Assembly: GCA_041398785.1 (NCBI GenBank)
Contig: JAWKUA010000025.1
Coordinates: 15,461-79,460, forward strand
Length of the DNA: 64,000 bases
Source of the DNA: Planctomycetaceae bacterium
GTDB lineage: Bacteria > Planctomycetota > Planctomycetia > Planctomycetales > Planctomycetaceae
Direction of reading: 5' to 3'
Below, one piece after another: positions 18,789 to 28,557 of the stretch. How positions within the stretch are numbered: position 1 is the first letter of the stretch; each line of letters opens with the position of its first letter. The notes below the pieces were generated by a model. That model searched no databases, had not been told where the DNA came from, and worked only from the letters and a program-made list of their open reading frames with translations. Both the position numbers and the translations under genes were made by a program.

Positions 18789-20150
18789 ATGCTGACGATT
18801 CCCGGAAGACCTGATCGCTGCCGTTCCTTTTGCGACGGCGTCACACGTCGAAATTTTCTGAAGGTCGGCGGACTCGGCGCCGGACTGTCGCTCGCCAATC
18901 TGATGGAACTCGAAGCGAAGGCGGGGATTCGCGGGTCGGACAAAGCCATCATCATGATCTATCTGGTCGGCGGTCCTCCCCATCAGGATATGTTCGACCT
19001 GAAGCCGAATGCTCCGGCGGAATACGCTGGCGAGTTCCGTCCGATTCCGACAAATGTGCCGGGAATTGAAATCTGCGAACACATGCCGCGGCTGGCGAAA
19101 ATGATGGATCGGATGACGGTTATCCGGTCCATCTGCGACGCTCAGCCCGAACACGACGCCTATCAGAGCTTCACGGGTCGCGACCAGCGAGTACAGGTTC
19201 CCGGCGGCGGCTGGCCGACGTTCGGAGCATCCGCGGCAAAGCTCGTCGGACCGATCAAATCCAGCGTGCCGCCCTACGTCAGTCTTTGCTACACAACGAC
19301 TCACGGCCCGTACAACGAACCCGGACCGGGGTTTCTGGGACCGTCGTACTCCGCGTTTCGACCGATGGGACCGACGCGGCACGACATGGTTCTGAACGGC
19401 ATTACTCACGATCGTCTGGACGACCGCCGCTCGCTGCTGTCCGCGCTGGACAGGTGCCGTCGCGACATTGACGCCAGCGGCATGATGACGGGCATGGACA
19501 CGTTTACCGAACAGGCGATGGGAGTGCTGACATCGTCCCGACTGGCCGAAGCACTCGACCTGTCCCGCGAAGACCCGCAGGTTCGCGAACGCTACGGAAC
19601 CGGCGATCCGACGATCCACATCGACGAAAACGGAGCGCCGCGAGTACCGCAAAGTTTCCTGACGGCACGACGGCTGATCGAAGCGGGAGCACGGATCGTG
19701 ACCGTCAATTACAGCAAGTGGGACTGGCACGGCGGCTCCTACGGAACCATCTTCAACCGTCAGCGCGAAGATCTGCCGGCTTTCGACAAGGCTCTGTCCG
19801 CGCTGCTGGATGATCTGCACGACCGCGGCCTGGATAAGCACGTCACCGTCGGCATCTGGGGCGAATTCGGCCGCACACCGAAAGTCAACAGCCAGGTCGG
19901 CCGCGACCACTGGCCGACGGTGTCGTTTGCCCTGCTGGCCGGTGGCGGCATGAGAAACGGTCAGGTAATCGGAGCCACGGATCGACTGGCCGCGGAACCG
20001 ATCGAACGGCCGGTGACGTTCGGCGAACTGTTTGCCACGATGTACCACAACCTGGGCATCGATGTCGAAACCGCAACGGTGACCGATCTGCAGGGCCGTC
20101 CGCAATACCTGGTTCCCGACGGAGCCCGGCCGCTGCCGGAACTGGTCTGA
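18789..20150 (+). CDS. DUF1501 family Tat-exported protein
   Basis: The 453 residues start with a twin-arginine leader (TRRNFLKVGGLGAGLSLANLM). Family features follow: IMIYLVGGPPHQDMFDLKP, IRSICD, GDPTIHIDENGAPRVPQSFL, VNYSKWDWHGGSY, and the C-terminal VGIWGEFGRTPKVN and GRDHWP blocks, which contain conserved metal-type His/Asp residues of the alkaline-phosphatase-like fold. DUF1501 proteins are abundant in Planctomycetota, usually beside DUF1549/1553 cytochrome proteins. Here that partner is absent, so the gene stands alone. Enzymatic role unknown. Confidence 0.9.
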   Translation: MLTIPGRPDRCRSFCDGVTRRNFLKVGGLGAGLSLANLMELEAKAGIRGSDKAIIMIYLVGGPPHQDMFDLKPNAPAEYAGEFRPIPTNVPGIEICEHMPRLAKMMDRMTVIRSICDAQPEHDAYQSFTGRDQRVQVPGGGWPTFGASAAKLVGPIKSSVPPYVSLCYTTTHGPYNEPGPGFLGPSYSAFRPMGPTRHDMVLNGITHDRLDDRRSLLSALDRCRRDIDASGMMTGMDTFTEQAMGVLTSSRLAEALDLSREDPQVRERYGTGDPTIHIDENGAPRVPQSFLTARRLIEAGARIVTVNYSKWDWHGGSYGTIFNRQREDLPAFDKALSALLDDLHDRGLDKHVTVGIWGEFGRTPKVNSQVGRDHWPTVSFALLAGGGMRNGQVIGATDRLAAEPIERPVTFGELFATMYHNLGIDVETATVTDLQGRPQYLVPDGARPLPELV

Positions 20151-20225
20151 TCGCGGCGGACATTTCGAGCTGTTCGCGTGAGATCGCGGCGCGGAACTGT
20201 GATTGGCGGTTTTCTGATCGCGCCG

Positions 20226-21935
20226 CTACCCCACGATCTCGCGGCGGTGGTTGACGTAGTCCCAGATCACATAGCGGTCCAGGTCGCGGCCGGCCGTAAA
20301 GAACACTCGCCCGCCCGTGCCTTCCGCCAGGCGGTGAGCGAACTGCACGTCTTCGTGCGACTGTGACCAACTGGGAAGCAGGAACACGTTGATCGTGATT
20401 CCTTCGCGAGTACACAGCATGCCTTCCCGCATCGTCGCGATTTCCGTGCGGGGATCGGGCGGATACAGCATGAACAGTTCGCTTCCTTCAAAGTGAGCGG
20501 TCGGCAGTCCGTCCGTAATCAGGATGATCTGGCGATTGGGCGTGTCCTGCAGCGACAGAAACTGACGCGACATCTGCAGTCCGTGCTGGATGTTCGTGAA
20601 GTGGGGAGGAATGTGATATTCGCTGGCCGCTTCATTGCTCATGTCGGCATGCAGTTTCACGACAGGATTGTTCAGCGTGGGAATCTTCGGCATCAGAGAA
20701 ATCACGTCGCCTGGCGGCACGGGTCTGGCAAACGTGGCCATTTCCAGAAACCGCAGAAAGTCACCCGGATATTCGGTTGTGATCAGACCGTTCAGCGCCA
20801 GGGCCATCCGTTTGACGTTGACGTACTGTCCGTCGTAGCGCATCGAGCCGCTCATGTCCATCACAACGACCGTTGCACATTTGGGGTTGTTGCGGGTCTT
20901 GTGGATTTCGATGTCGTCCTGACGCAGCCGGATTGGTCGTTCATCGCGCTGACGCAGCATGGCGTTGATCATCGTCTGAGGAATATCCATCTGCGCGACG
21001 GAATCGCCGAATTCGTAGGGCTTCGTCTTCTGCGTTTCGACAGCTCCCTCACCATCGATCGGTCCCTGATGGCGACCGGAACGTGACGCTTCCATGTTGC
21101 TGAAGATTCGATCCAGCAGCTTTCCCTGAAACAGCTTGTACGCTTTTGGCGAAAGATGAACTTTGCCGGATTTGTCCGTGACACCCTGGCCTTCCATCAG
21201 GTCCTTCAGATACTGCTGGACCTGTTCCTGAAACTTCCGCAGGTTTTCAACCGCCTCCGGATCAGTGAACTCCGAAAGTTCCTGAAGATCGATGACGGCC
21301 AGTTGAGCGGTCTCGCCGGCATCTTCGAGCTGTTTCAGAAGTTCGTCGATGGTTTTCAGTTCGTCCAGGACCTCAATGGCCCGAGGAACGGACATCGATT
21401 CCCGGCCGGTGAATTCGTACGCGGAGGCAAGGTGGTCGACCTGATACTTCTGACCAAGAGTTTCCATCAGCCTTAGCAGTTGTGAGGCGAAACGCGGGTC
21501 GGACCGTTCCGCCTGGTACCAGAGGTGCTCAAGCTGGTAAATCTGTTCGTCGCTGACGGCGCGCTGAAAGGTCTTATTCAGCTTGCCCGACGGTCGCGCG
21601 GCGCGAGCGGCCTCGGCGAACTGCCTGGCTGCGGACTTTCGGGCGGCTTTCGTTTCGTACTTCTCCAGAATCCGCCGCTTGCGTTCTTCAAGCATTGCGA
21701 TCAACTGCTCCAGCGACGGACCCAGGCCGGCAAACTGAGCGGGATCAAGCCGAATGGCGTTGGCGAGTTCTTCTTCGGAAAGTTCCCGCATCGAACCCCA
21801 GTGCAGCAGGTGTTCAAAAACGGGCGACACGACATCCGGCGGCGGCTGGCTGGGAGACGGAAACTTCGCCGGATCGTATTTCTGGTAGGTGTGGATCACT
21901 CCGCCACGATGCGGGTTGCTGCTGCGGTCGGTCAT
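20226..21935 (-). CDS. VWA (von Willebrand factor A) domain protein
   Basis: The 569 residues have no signal peptide, so the protein is cytoplasmic. The N-terminal two-thirds is helical and charged, with coiled-coil-prone stretches (LEQLIAMLEERKRRILEKYE; VENLRKFQEQVQQYLKDLM). A VWA domain then begins with CATVVVMDMSGSM, a complete MIDAS motif, and continues with PNRQIILITDGLPTAHFEG. Proteins of this CoxE/BatA-like layout often work with a MoxR-type AAA+ ATPase, but no such gene is in the window. It is convergent with the DUF1501 gene, 75 bp away. Confidence 0.85.
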   Translation of the reverse strand: MTDRSSNPHRGGVIHTYQKYDPAKFPSPSQPPPDVVSPVFEHLLHWGSMRELSEEELANAIRLDPAQFAGLGPSLEQLIAMLEERKRRILEKYETKAARKSAARQFAEAARAARPSGKLNKTFQRAVSDEQIYQLEHLWYQAERSDPRFASQLLRLMETLGQKYQVDHLASAYEFTGRESMSVPRAIEVLDELKTIDELLKQLEDAGETAQLAVIDLQELSEFTDPEAVENLRKFQEQVQQYLKDLMEGQGVTDKSGKVHLSPKAYKLFQGKLLDRIFSNMEASRSGRHQGPIDGEGAVETQKTKPYEFGDSVAQMDIPQTMINAMLRQRDERPIRLRQDDIEIHKTRNNPKCATVVVMDMSGSMRYDGQYVNVKRMALALNGLITTEYPGDFLRFLEMATFARPVPPGDVISLMPKIPTLNNPVVKLHADMSNEAASEYHIPPHFTNIQHGLQMSRQFLSLQDTPNRQIILITDGLPTAHFEGSELFMLYPPDPRTEIATMREGMLCTREGITINVFLLPSWSQSHEDVQFAHRLAEGTGGRVFFTAGRDLDRYVIWDYVNHRREIVG

Positions 21936-22418
21936 GAGCGATCAGGCCTGTGTGTGAATTGGGAAGGCAGACGATCAACGCCAGCCTGGAATCAGAAAAG
22001 TTGCGGTCTGTGCTGTCCCGTTGGTTACGAAGCATTCCGCGATCCGCCGCCGGACCGTGCAGTGATCTCCGACACCAGTTTTCCAGGACGACCACATGGG
22101 ATTATACGCACCCGACCGTTGCCGACGTCACTCGAACTGCGAAAGCCGCGGTGCCGGAGGTCCGGTTCCTGCCTGCCGCGGCTTTTCATCGGCGGCGACT
22201 CCGGGGACGAATTCCGCTGTGCCGGCACGCGTCCATCGCCACGGCAAGCACGATCTGCGCCTGCACCGCCCGCCGCGATTCTTCGTGCGATCCATCGGAA
22301 TTCCGTCGCCTGAAAAAATGTGCTACTGTTTTCCGCGTCATGTTGACAGTCTGATTCGGCGAGCATCAGCGAGTTCGCGTTTTGGAAAATGCATTTTTCG
22401 GAATGAAGGGCAGGAACC

Positions 22419-22784
22419 GTGTCAGAAGTGCTGGAAAGTTTCGAACTGGAATGGCACGGGAACACAGTTGTTGTGATCCCGGCGTCGAACGTCGAATCGC
22501 TGCAGTGGGATCTCGTCGAACAGGCGGCCGACGTCATTATGGAGCCGCTGGTTGCCCAGGACGTCCCGATGGTCGTTGTGGACCTGACGCGAGTCGGGTA
22601 TTTCGGTTCGGTCTTCCTGGCTTTGCTGCTGCGGTGCCATAAGTTCGTCAAGAAACGCGGCGGCGAGCTGGTTCTGTGCGGAGCGAACGAAATGGCCCGC
22701 GAACTGCTCAAGATCACCGCGCTCGACACCATCTGGGCCATCTACGAAACTCGCCCCGAAGCCCTGCAGGCGATCGACAGTTAG
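22419..22784 (+). CDS. STAS-domain protein (anti-sigma-factor antagonist-like)
   Basis: The protein has 121 residues, starting at GTG 22419 with an AGGGCAGG ribosome-binding site just upstream. It is a single STAS domain: VVVIPASNVESLQW, MVVVDLTRVGYFGSVFLALLLRCHKFVKKRGGELVLCG, and LLKITALDTIWAIYETRPEAL. The FGSVF position corresponds to the phosphorylatable serine loop (DS-G-L in SpoIIAA), so partner switching with a serine kinase/anti-sigma factor is plausible. No RsbW-like kinase is in the window. A strong palindrome follows at 22806, then the LOG gene. Confidence 0.82.
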   Translation: MSEVLESFELEWHGNTVVVIPASNVESLQWDLVEQAADVIMEPLVAQDVPMVVVDLTRVGYFGSVFLALLLRCHKFVKKRGGELVLCGANEMARELLKITALDTIWAIYETRPEALQAIDS

Positions 22785-22805
22785 AGCCATGTCGATTGCA
22801 TCCTG

Positions 22806-22872
22806 ATGTGTGCCACTGGCTGTGCCAGTGTCTTCAGGGCTGGTGGGCACTGGCAAAGCCAGTGGCACACAT
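22806..22872. repeat. Long palindrome (TGTGCCACTGGC family)
   Basis: Two arms of 25 bases (22806-22830 and 22848-22872) are inverted copies with a single mismatch, and the loop is 17 bases. The arms read ATGTGTGCCACTGGCTGTGC... on one side and its complement on the other. It sits between the stop of the STAS gene and the start of the LOG gene. It could be a REP-type element, a terminator or an mRNA-stabilising hairpin; there is no T-tract. Confidence 0.8.
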
Positions 22873-22899
22873 CCCATCGATTCATTCCTGAGTCGCCGC

Positions 22900-23955
22900 A
22901 TGGAGGCCACAAGACCATTGGACGAGAAACGACAACATCTCCGCCATCCTCACGCGTCCGAAACGGAAGTCATCGAACACGTCACGGAGCTTCGGCAGCA
23001 CTCGGAGCTGATCGACGAAATCAAAGCGACCGCGGACAAGCTGGCCGCGGACGGAGCGGCTCGAGGCGATCTGAAGATTCTCAGCCGCGCCCTGCGCGAG
23101 CTGCGATATGCGTTCAAGGTGTTTTCACCCTATCGCAGAGACCGCAAGGTCACCGTGTTCGGGTCCGCACGAACAGAGCGTGATGCGGCGTCATGGCAGC
23201 AGGCCGAACAATATGGCCGGCGAATGGCCAGTGAAGGCTGGATGGTTGTCACGGGAGCCGGCAGCGGAATCATGGAAGCCGCTCACGTCGGCAGCGGCCG
23301 CAGGATGGCGATGGGGCTGAATATTCTGCTGCCCTTCGAACAGGAAGCCAATCCCGTCATCGCCGGTGATTCGAAGCTGGTGAACCTGAAATACTTTTTC
23401 ACTCGCAAGCTGCTGTTCGTCAAGGAAGTCCACGCCATCGTCTGCTGCCCCGGCGGTTTCGGCACGCAGGACGAAGCCTTTGAATCGCTGACTCTGGTGC
23501 AGACCGGAAAACGAGACCTCATGCCGATCGTCATGCTGGACGAACCCGGCGGCACTTACTGGTCTCGCTGGCGTGACTACATCAAGACGGAATTGCTGGA
23601 CAAGGGCATGCTGTCGCCCAGCGATATGTCGCTGTTCAAAGTCACCGACGACGTGGAAGAAGCCGTTGACGAAGTTATCGGGTTTTACAGCGTCTACAAC
23701 AGCATGCGATTTGTGCGTGACCGGCTGGTTCTTCGCCTGCACGTTGAACCGCCGGACGAAATGATCGAACGCCTGAACGACGAATTCGCCGACGTCGTGG
23801 CATCCGGCAGGATTGAGAAAGCGGACGTTCACCGTCTGGAAGCCGACGATGAACACCTGTGCGAACTCCCGCGCATCTCCTTCGTCTTCAACCGCAAAGC
23901 TGTCAGCCGCCTGAGAGAAATGGTCGACCTGCTGAACAGCGAATTGGAACACTGA
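22900..23955 (+). CDS. LOG family protein (TIGR00730-type, lysine-decarboxylase-like fold)
   Basis: The frame is open from 22810, but the first 30 codons are the palindrome, so the ATG at 22900 is the likely start (351 residues). LOG motifs are complete: VVTGAGSGIMEAA, the nucleotide-binding region, and CCPGGFGTQDEAFE (PGGxGTxxE). Characterised LOG proteins release cytokinin-type bases or hydrolyse nucleotide monophosphates to base plus ribose phosphate; the bacterial in vivo role is often unclear. The protein is longer than the usual 190-250 residues, with a charged helical N-terminal region (about 1-70) and a C-terminal extension (about 255-351). Confidence 0.85.
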   Translation: MEATRPLDEKRQHLRHPHASETEVIEHVTELRQHSELIDEIKATADKLAADGAARGDLKILSRALRELRYAFKVFSPYRRDRKVTVFGSARTERDAASWQQAEQYGRRMASEGWMVVTGAGSGIMEAAHVGSGRRMAMGLNILLPFEQEANPVIAGDSKLVNLKYFFTRKLLFVKEVHAIVCCPGGFGTQDEAFESLTLVQTGKRDLMPIVMLDEPGGTYWSRWRDYIKTELLDKGMLSPSDMSLFKVTDDVEEAVDEVIGFYSVYNSMRFVRDRLVLRLHVEPPDEMIERLNDEFADVVASGRIEKADVHRLEADDEHLCELPRISFVFNRKAVSRLREMVDLLNSELEH

Positions 23956-24229
23956 ACGTTGCAGTGCCCATCAACACCGCTGACCTTCGGCCGGGAGGCG
24001 AGCAATGTGGAACCACCCCTCTCAGCGCAGCGGCAGGGAGAAGTCGCACAAGTGGAGCGATGTGCGGAAGCGGGTTCTGCGCACAGATCGCTGGCAACAG
24101 GCGAGTTGCGCGGACACCGTAAACGCGTCAAGCGGCTGAACGCCGCTTCGGCGTGGACGTGCTGCGCAGGCGGATGCAGAAATGGAACGCGAGCGGAAAA
24201 ACGGAACCGCATTGCGTTTGAGAGATCCG

Positions 24230-25327
24230 CTATGCCGACTCGTCTTCCCAGGTCGATTCGCCAGCAGCGATCTTCAGGCCCAACTCCGTGAACGCCTGCT
24301 GGCGTTTCCATGCATTTTCGGGATCATCCAGGGCAGCGATGGAAACGCCTCCATTCACCGCCACTCCTGTCAGATGTTCGGGAGCCGGAACGGGCGGCGC
24401 CTCAGGCGGAGCCATGCTTCCATCGGACCAGAACGCTGCCACACCCGCCCAGGACGCCGGCGTACTCATCTCAAGTTCTTCGGCAAGCTGATAGGCAAAG
24501 CGGCGTGTTTCCACTGATGGTTCTTTGACCCATTTTTCAGCGGCTGCCAGCATGGGGCCATCGGCGTCCGACTTGATGCATTCGGACTGCCGTACGCATT
24601 CGATCAGCCACCAGACCGCGCATCGTTTCGGCAGCGCGCTGGCAAGAAATGTCAGTGACGCGGTCGGTTCCTGAGTGTTCAGAAGTCTCTGCGTGAATTC
24701 TTCCGGCGGTTCGCCTTCGTCCGGCATGAAGGGCAGCGCATCCGGCGGCACCTTAAAGCGTTCGATGATCTCGGCGGCCGTTTCGCCGGTAAAGCCGCGG
24801 ATCTGATTCAGGTGCTCACCAGGTTCCGGTTCCGCCTCCGCCACGGCTACAGCGGCAGGAGCGGGAGCGTGAGCCCCTTCGACGAAGGTCGCGTGTTTTT
24901 CTGAACCACCGGGCTGCGTCTTCTTTGGCCGCAGAATGGGCTCCGCAGGGTGATCGTGTACGGGTCCGGATTCCGGCAACTCACCGCCCGCTGCAGACGG
25001 AACTTCCGCGCCGACGATCGAGGGCCCTTCCGTTGACCATTCCACGGCGAATTCGGTGCCGCCGCATCGGATAACATCCGACGCTGAGACCTCCGCGGTT
25101 TCAATCGGCTTCTCATTCAGACGCGTGCCGTTCGTGCTTCCCAGGTCTTTGATGACGCAGGTGTCGTCCCGCAGTTCCACGGAAGCATGCCGGCTGGACA
25201 TCTGCAGATCTTCGGGGAAGTTCAGATCGCAGACATCCGTTCGGCCGATCGTCACAGGTTCTCCGGGGACGAGCACCGCGACATCCCGGAAGCGATCACC
25301 GTCTTTGACTTTCAGAAACACGGGCAT
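24230..25327 (-). CDS. FHA-domain protein, type VI secretion-associated (DUF6931-like C-terminus)
   Basis: The start at 25327 (MPVFLKVKDGD) begins directly with the FHA fold; the frame itself opens at 25393, overlapping the vgrG stop. FHA phosphothreonine-binding residues are present: TIGR, SSRHASVE and DLGSTNGTRLN (residues about 27-85). A proline/alanine-rich linker follows. The C-terminal domain (about 200-365) has ALPKRCAVWWLIECVR and WVKEPSVETRRFAYQLAEE, which resembles a domain repeatedly found with T6SS genes. It is the gene after vgrG on the same strand, so it is likely a regulatory or scaffold component of that secretion module. Confidence 0.75.
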   Translation of the reverse strand: MPVFLKVKDGDRFRDVAVLVPGEPVTIGRTDVCDLNFPEDLQMSSRHASVELRDDTCVIKDLGSTNGTRLNEKPIETAEVSASDVIRCGGTEFAVEWSTEGPSIVGAEVPSAAGGELPESGPVHDHPAEPILRPKKTQPGGSEKHATFVEGAHAPAPAAVAVAEAEPEPGEHLNQIRGFTGETAAEIIERFKVPPDALPFMPDEGEPPEEFTQRLLNTQEPTASLTFLASALPKRCAVWWLIECVRQSECIKSDADGPMLAAAEKWVKEPSVETRRFAYQLAEELEMSTPASWAGVAAFWSDGSMAPPEAPPVPAPEHLTGVAVNGGVSIAALDDPENAWKRQQAFTELGLKIAAGESTWEDESA

Positions 25328-25358
25328 GCTGCGATTCCTTGACTGCTGCAGATTGTTA

Positions 25359-27383
25359 TCAGTTGATCTTGACCAGGCCGCCTTTGACAGCATTCATTCC
25401 GCCAGCCTCAAACGTCGCCATGGCACTACCTTTGGCCTTCAACTGGACGGATGCGTTGATATCGATCTCGATCGACCTCATTGTGATTTTCGCAGGTTCC
25501 AGCTTGATGCTGCTGGCTCCGCACTTGAGTTCGATGGACTTCATGGCCGTCTGTGTAGACTTGCCCATGTTAATCTTCTGAGTCAGATTGCCCATCTTCA
25601 GTGTGATGGTCATATCGCCCTTGTCGAGCGTTGTCGTGCTGTTGCCGGATTTGATGTTCAGCGTGTCGTTGCCCGTTTCGATCGTGACCGTGCGGTCCTT
25701 GTAAATGTCTACGGTCTGGCTGCCGGCCTTGCATCCGGCCTTACCGACCTTCAGATTCTGGTCGTTGTAGATTTCAATGTCCTGATTGCCGTCTTCCTTG
25801 TCATCGAAGCCGACTTTTCGGGTTTCGTTGTTTTCAACGACGGTGTCCAGGTTCCGTTCCGCGTGCATGTAGATCTGCTCCGCGCCCTTCTTGTCCTCAA
25901 AGCGGATCTCGTTGAAGTTGGCCGCAGCGCCGCCCTTTGAGCTGCGGGACTTGATACCGGACTGAGTCTTGTTGTCCGGCAAACCGTACGGCGGCATCTG
26001 TTCGGCGTTGTAAACGGATGCCATCACGACCGGCCGGTCGGGGTCGCCTTCCAGAAAGTCCACCAGGACTTCCTGACCGATTCGTGGAATGTGCACCATC
26101 CCCCACTGTTCACCGGCCCACGGTGTGGCCACGCGAACCCAGCAACTGCTCTTGTCGTCCTTCGCGCCGTAGCGATCCCAGTGGAATTGAACTTTGATGC
26201 GTCCGTATTCATCCGTGTAGATTTCCTCACCACTGGGTCCGACAACCACTGCCGAATGCAGACCGAACACGCGTGGTTTCTGAGTTCCTCCCGCAGGTCG
26301 AAACACGACATTGTCCGGCATTGCCTTGAAGTTGTTGTGATAGACGTTTTCGTCGTGCGCGACGCCGGACACGTAGCTGCCGCCTAGGCTGGCGTGGTGC
26401 TGCACAACGGTCAGATACCACTTGCTTCCCGCTTCCGCGGAATTGTGATGCTTTGTGACGGTGAATCGTCCGCCGGGAGAAAATGATCGGCGATCGCTCG
26501 AGCAGGTGATCGTTTCGTAGGCGGATTCTTCCTGCTCCATCCGCAGCTTGACCAGAGCTTCACCACCGCCGAAGCTGCCATAGTGCCCGGCGTAGGGATA
26601 GTCGAAGAATTCCCGTTTCGAGTTGTCCTTCACCGACACCAGCCCGTTTGTCTGCTTCAACTGCGAAGACGACGGGTTTTCGAAGTCATAGTGCGTGTGT
26701 GCCCACTTGCCGGACACGTACTCGTAGTCGTGGCTCCACGAACTCAACTGATCGGTGATCTCGGGCGCGGACAGGTTCGAAAGCAACTGCACTTCGCTTT
26801 CCGGGCAGTCATAGACGCCGTTGACGTGGTCCGTCATGACCAGTTTGTGCTTCCCTTTTTCGTGCTTGAAGTAGTAGAAGATCCCTTCTTCGGCCAGCAG
26901 GCGAGTCACGAAGTCAAAATGAGTTTCACGATACTGTACGCAGTAGGTGCGTACTTCCGGAGGGCGTTTCAGGTCGAACATGAAGTCAGAAAAACCCAGC
27001 TCCTGCAGCACGTTCGTCACGATCGTCTGAACGTCCATTTCGGAGAACACCTTGCAGTCGGAACTGCGAGTCAGAAACCACAGCCACGGCACCACGTGAG
27101 CCTTGTAGATATGCAGGCGGTCTCCCTGGCCGTTGTAGCTGAAGGAATTCACGACGCCGTTGAACCAGCGTTCCGTGCCCTCCGCGTCGCGAACCTGGAA
27201 GTCGATCGCGTGCCCGACGATATCAGCGGCCTTGTGTCCGCCGATGGGAGACAGCATGTCGAGCGAGAAACTGAACAGGCCGGACATGCGTTCTTCGCCG
27301 GAGAACGCGTTCAGCAACAGCGCGTCTTTTCCCAACGGAGTTTCAACGCTGATCGGACGATCGTCCTGTGTGTAGGTGGCCAT
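25359..27383 (-). CDS. vgrG: Type VI secretion spike protein VgrG (TssI)
   Basis: This is the trimeric spike that caps the Hcp tube. The 674 residues show the gp27-like N-terminal part (LNAFSGEERMSGLFSFSLDM, YRETHFDFVTRLLAEEGIFYYF), then the gp5 OB-fold (VVVGPSGEEIYTDEYGRIKV, FHWDR, WVRVATPWAGEQWGM, PRIGQEVLVDFLEGDPDRPV). A C-terminal beta-helix of short repeats follows (DIEIYNDQNLKVG, DIYKDRTVTIETG). It ends without an extra toxin domain, so effectors must be separate cargo. A GCAGGAA ribosome-binding site precedes the ATG. The hcp gene is upstream on the same strand, and the FHA gene follows. Confidence 0.92.
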   Translation of the reverse strand: MATYTQDDRPISVETPLGKDALLLNAFSGEERMSGLFSFSLDMLSPIGGHKAADIVGHAIDFQVRDAEGTERWFNGVVNSFSYNGQGDRLHIYKAHVVPWLWFLTRSSDCKVFSEMDVQTIVTNVLQELGFSDFMFDLKRPPEVRTYCVQYRETHFDFVTRLLAEEGIFYYFKHEKGKHKLVMTDHVNGVYDCPESEVQLLSNLSAPEITDQLSSWSHDYEYVSGKWAHTHYDFENPSSSQLKQTNGLVSVKDNSKREFFDYPYAGHYGSFGGGEALVKLRMEQEESAYETITCSSDRRSFSPGGRFTVTKHHNSAEAGSKWYLTVVQHHASLGGSYVSGVAHDENVYHNNFKAMPDNVVFRPAGGTQKPRVFGLHSAVVVGPSGEEIYTDEYGRIKVQFHWDRYGAKDDKSSCWVRVATPWAGEQWGMVHIPRIGQEVLVDFLEGDPDRPVVMASVYNAEQMPPYGLPDNKTQSGIKSRSSKGGAAANFNEIRFEDKKGAEQIYMHAERNLDTVVENNETRKVGFDDKEDGNQDIEIYNDQNLKVGKAGCKAGSQTVDIYKDRTVTIETGNDTLNIKSGNSTTTLDKGDMTITLKMGNLTQKINMGKSTQTAMKSIELKCGASSIKLEPAKITMRSIEIDINASVQLKAKGSAMATFEAGGMNAVKGGLVKIN

Positions 27384-27820
27384 GTGTCGATTCCTGCTAC
27401 TGTCCTGATAAACCGTTAGCGGTGTTCAATGCGACGAATTCGTATGCGGCACGATGACGAATGTACAGTGACCCGGCGATTCGATGATCCGGGCCGGTCG
27501 AACGACATCAGCACTGTCGTACGACTTGTGCGGGCACAAAAAACGCCGCAGCCCCGCGTACGATACGAGGTCTGAGTCGATCCCGTAACGCAGAAGAGCC
27601 ACAGCGTGTCAAAAAACCGGCGACGTGGAAATGTTCTTCCGCAGTTGCTTTGCTGCCGAAACGGGAACATGCAGACTCCCGGCACGAGGTTGCGGGAACC
27701 GGTTGCCCCGGCACGTCCATGAGATCGCCGTCCCGCGCCCTCGTGAGGCGTGCCAGCGGCAATCCTCCGCGCCCCTGGCGAACCGAGGAACGCGGCGTTG
27801 CACAACTTCCCGGCAGCGTT
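27384..27820. other. Spacer between hcp and vgrG
   Basis: A 437-bp stretch with no convincing gene. Open frames on both strands are arginine/serine-rich shadows, and one overlaps hcp. It probably contains the vgrG promoter and leader, which implies hcp and vgrG are not tightly co-transcribed. Confidence 0.45.
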
Positions 27821-28306
27821 CTAGCTTTTTCCGGCGCCCGGATTGTACTTACCGGGCACGCTGCCGACCGGCTTGCCCGTCTTTGGATCGATTGTGACGT
27901 ACGTCCACTCGACTTCCGTGTAGCCCAGCGTGATTTCCTCGCTCGGCAGCGGATCGCCCGACGAATTACCGTGGAACCCGTAGGTGCTGACAATCACGTT
28001 CTTCAGCAGGTACTTCAGGTACGGTTCCTGCTTATTACCGACGGTTGAGCAGAAATGAATTTCCACTTCCGGATAGAACGTCCCGTTGGCACAGGCTTCC
28101 TGCAGCTTGGTCGAGGACTTGTCCAGTTCCCGAACGATGGCAATGTCACCCAGAGTCGTTTCCCCTTTGGTGCGCTGGTGGTCTTTCGCGCCTTCGGGGA
28201 TCGACCGGTAAATCGGCGAACTCATTGACTGAATGATGATCCAGTCCTTGTGGCCGGAGTCCGTCGCTTCTCCTTTGACATCGCCAAGTTTCAGATACGC
28301 GGGCAT
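27821..28306 (-). CDS. hcp: Type VI secretion tube protein Hcp (TssD)
   Basis: The 161 residues match the Hcp1 family: an N-terminal AYLKLGDVKGEATDSGHKDWI, an SSPIYRSIPEGAKD region, GDIAIVRELDKSSTKLQEAC, and the C-terminal ITLGYTEVEWTY strand followed by a short tail (IDPKTGKPVGSVPGKYN). Hexameric rings of this protein form the secreted tube. It is encoded on the same strand as vgrG. No sheath (TssB/C), baseplate or membrane-complex genes are in the window, so this is a satellite locus, or the main cluster is elsewhere. Confidence 0.92.
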   Translation of the reverse strand: MPAYLKLGDVKGEATDSGHKDWIIIQSMSSPIYRSIPEGAKDHQRTKGETTLGDIAIVRELDKSSTKLQEACANGTFYPEVEIHFCSTVGNKQEPYLKYLLKNVIVSTYGFHGNSSGDPLPSEEITLGYTEVEWTYVTIDPKTGKPVGSVPGKYNPGAGKS

Positions 28307-28557
28307 TTCAGCTCTCCCTCAGTTTTCGTTGATTCGGATACGCAGGCGTTGCATTCACTTCCTGTCCGCTCGAACGGCCATTTCCGTCGAACGTACCGGT
28401 ATTTTCCGCGATCGCGTCGGGCGGTTGCGTGGAATTAAGCAGAAAACACGAAAAGTGACCGCTGCCTGAACATGGTCGCGCGGCACGCGCCTGCGAATGC
28501 GGGTGGACGCAGCGAATGACGGACGCAGGCGACCGCTGCACCACGAATCCTCGCCGG

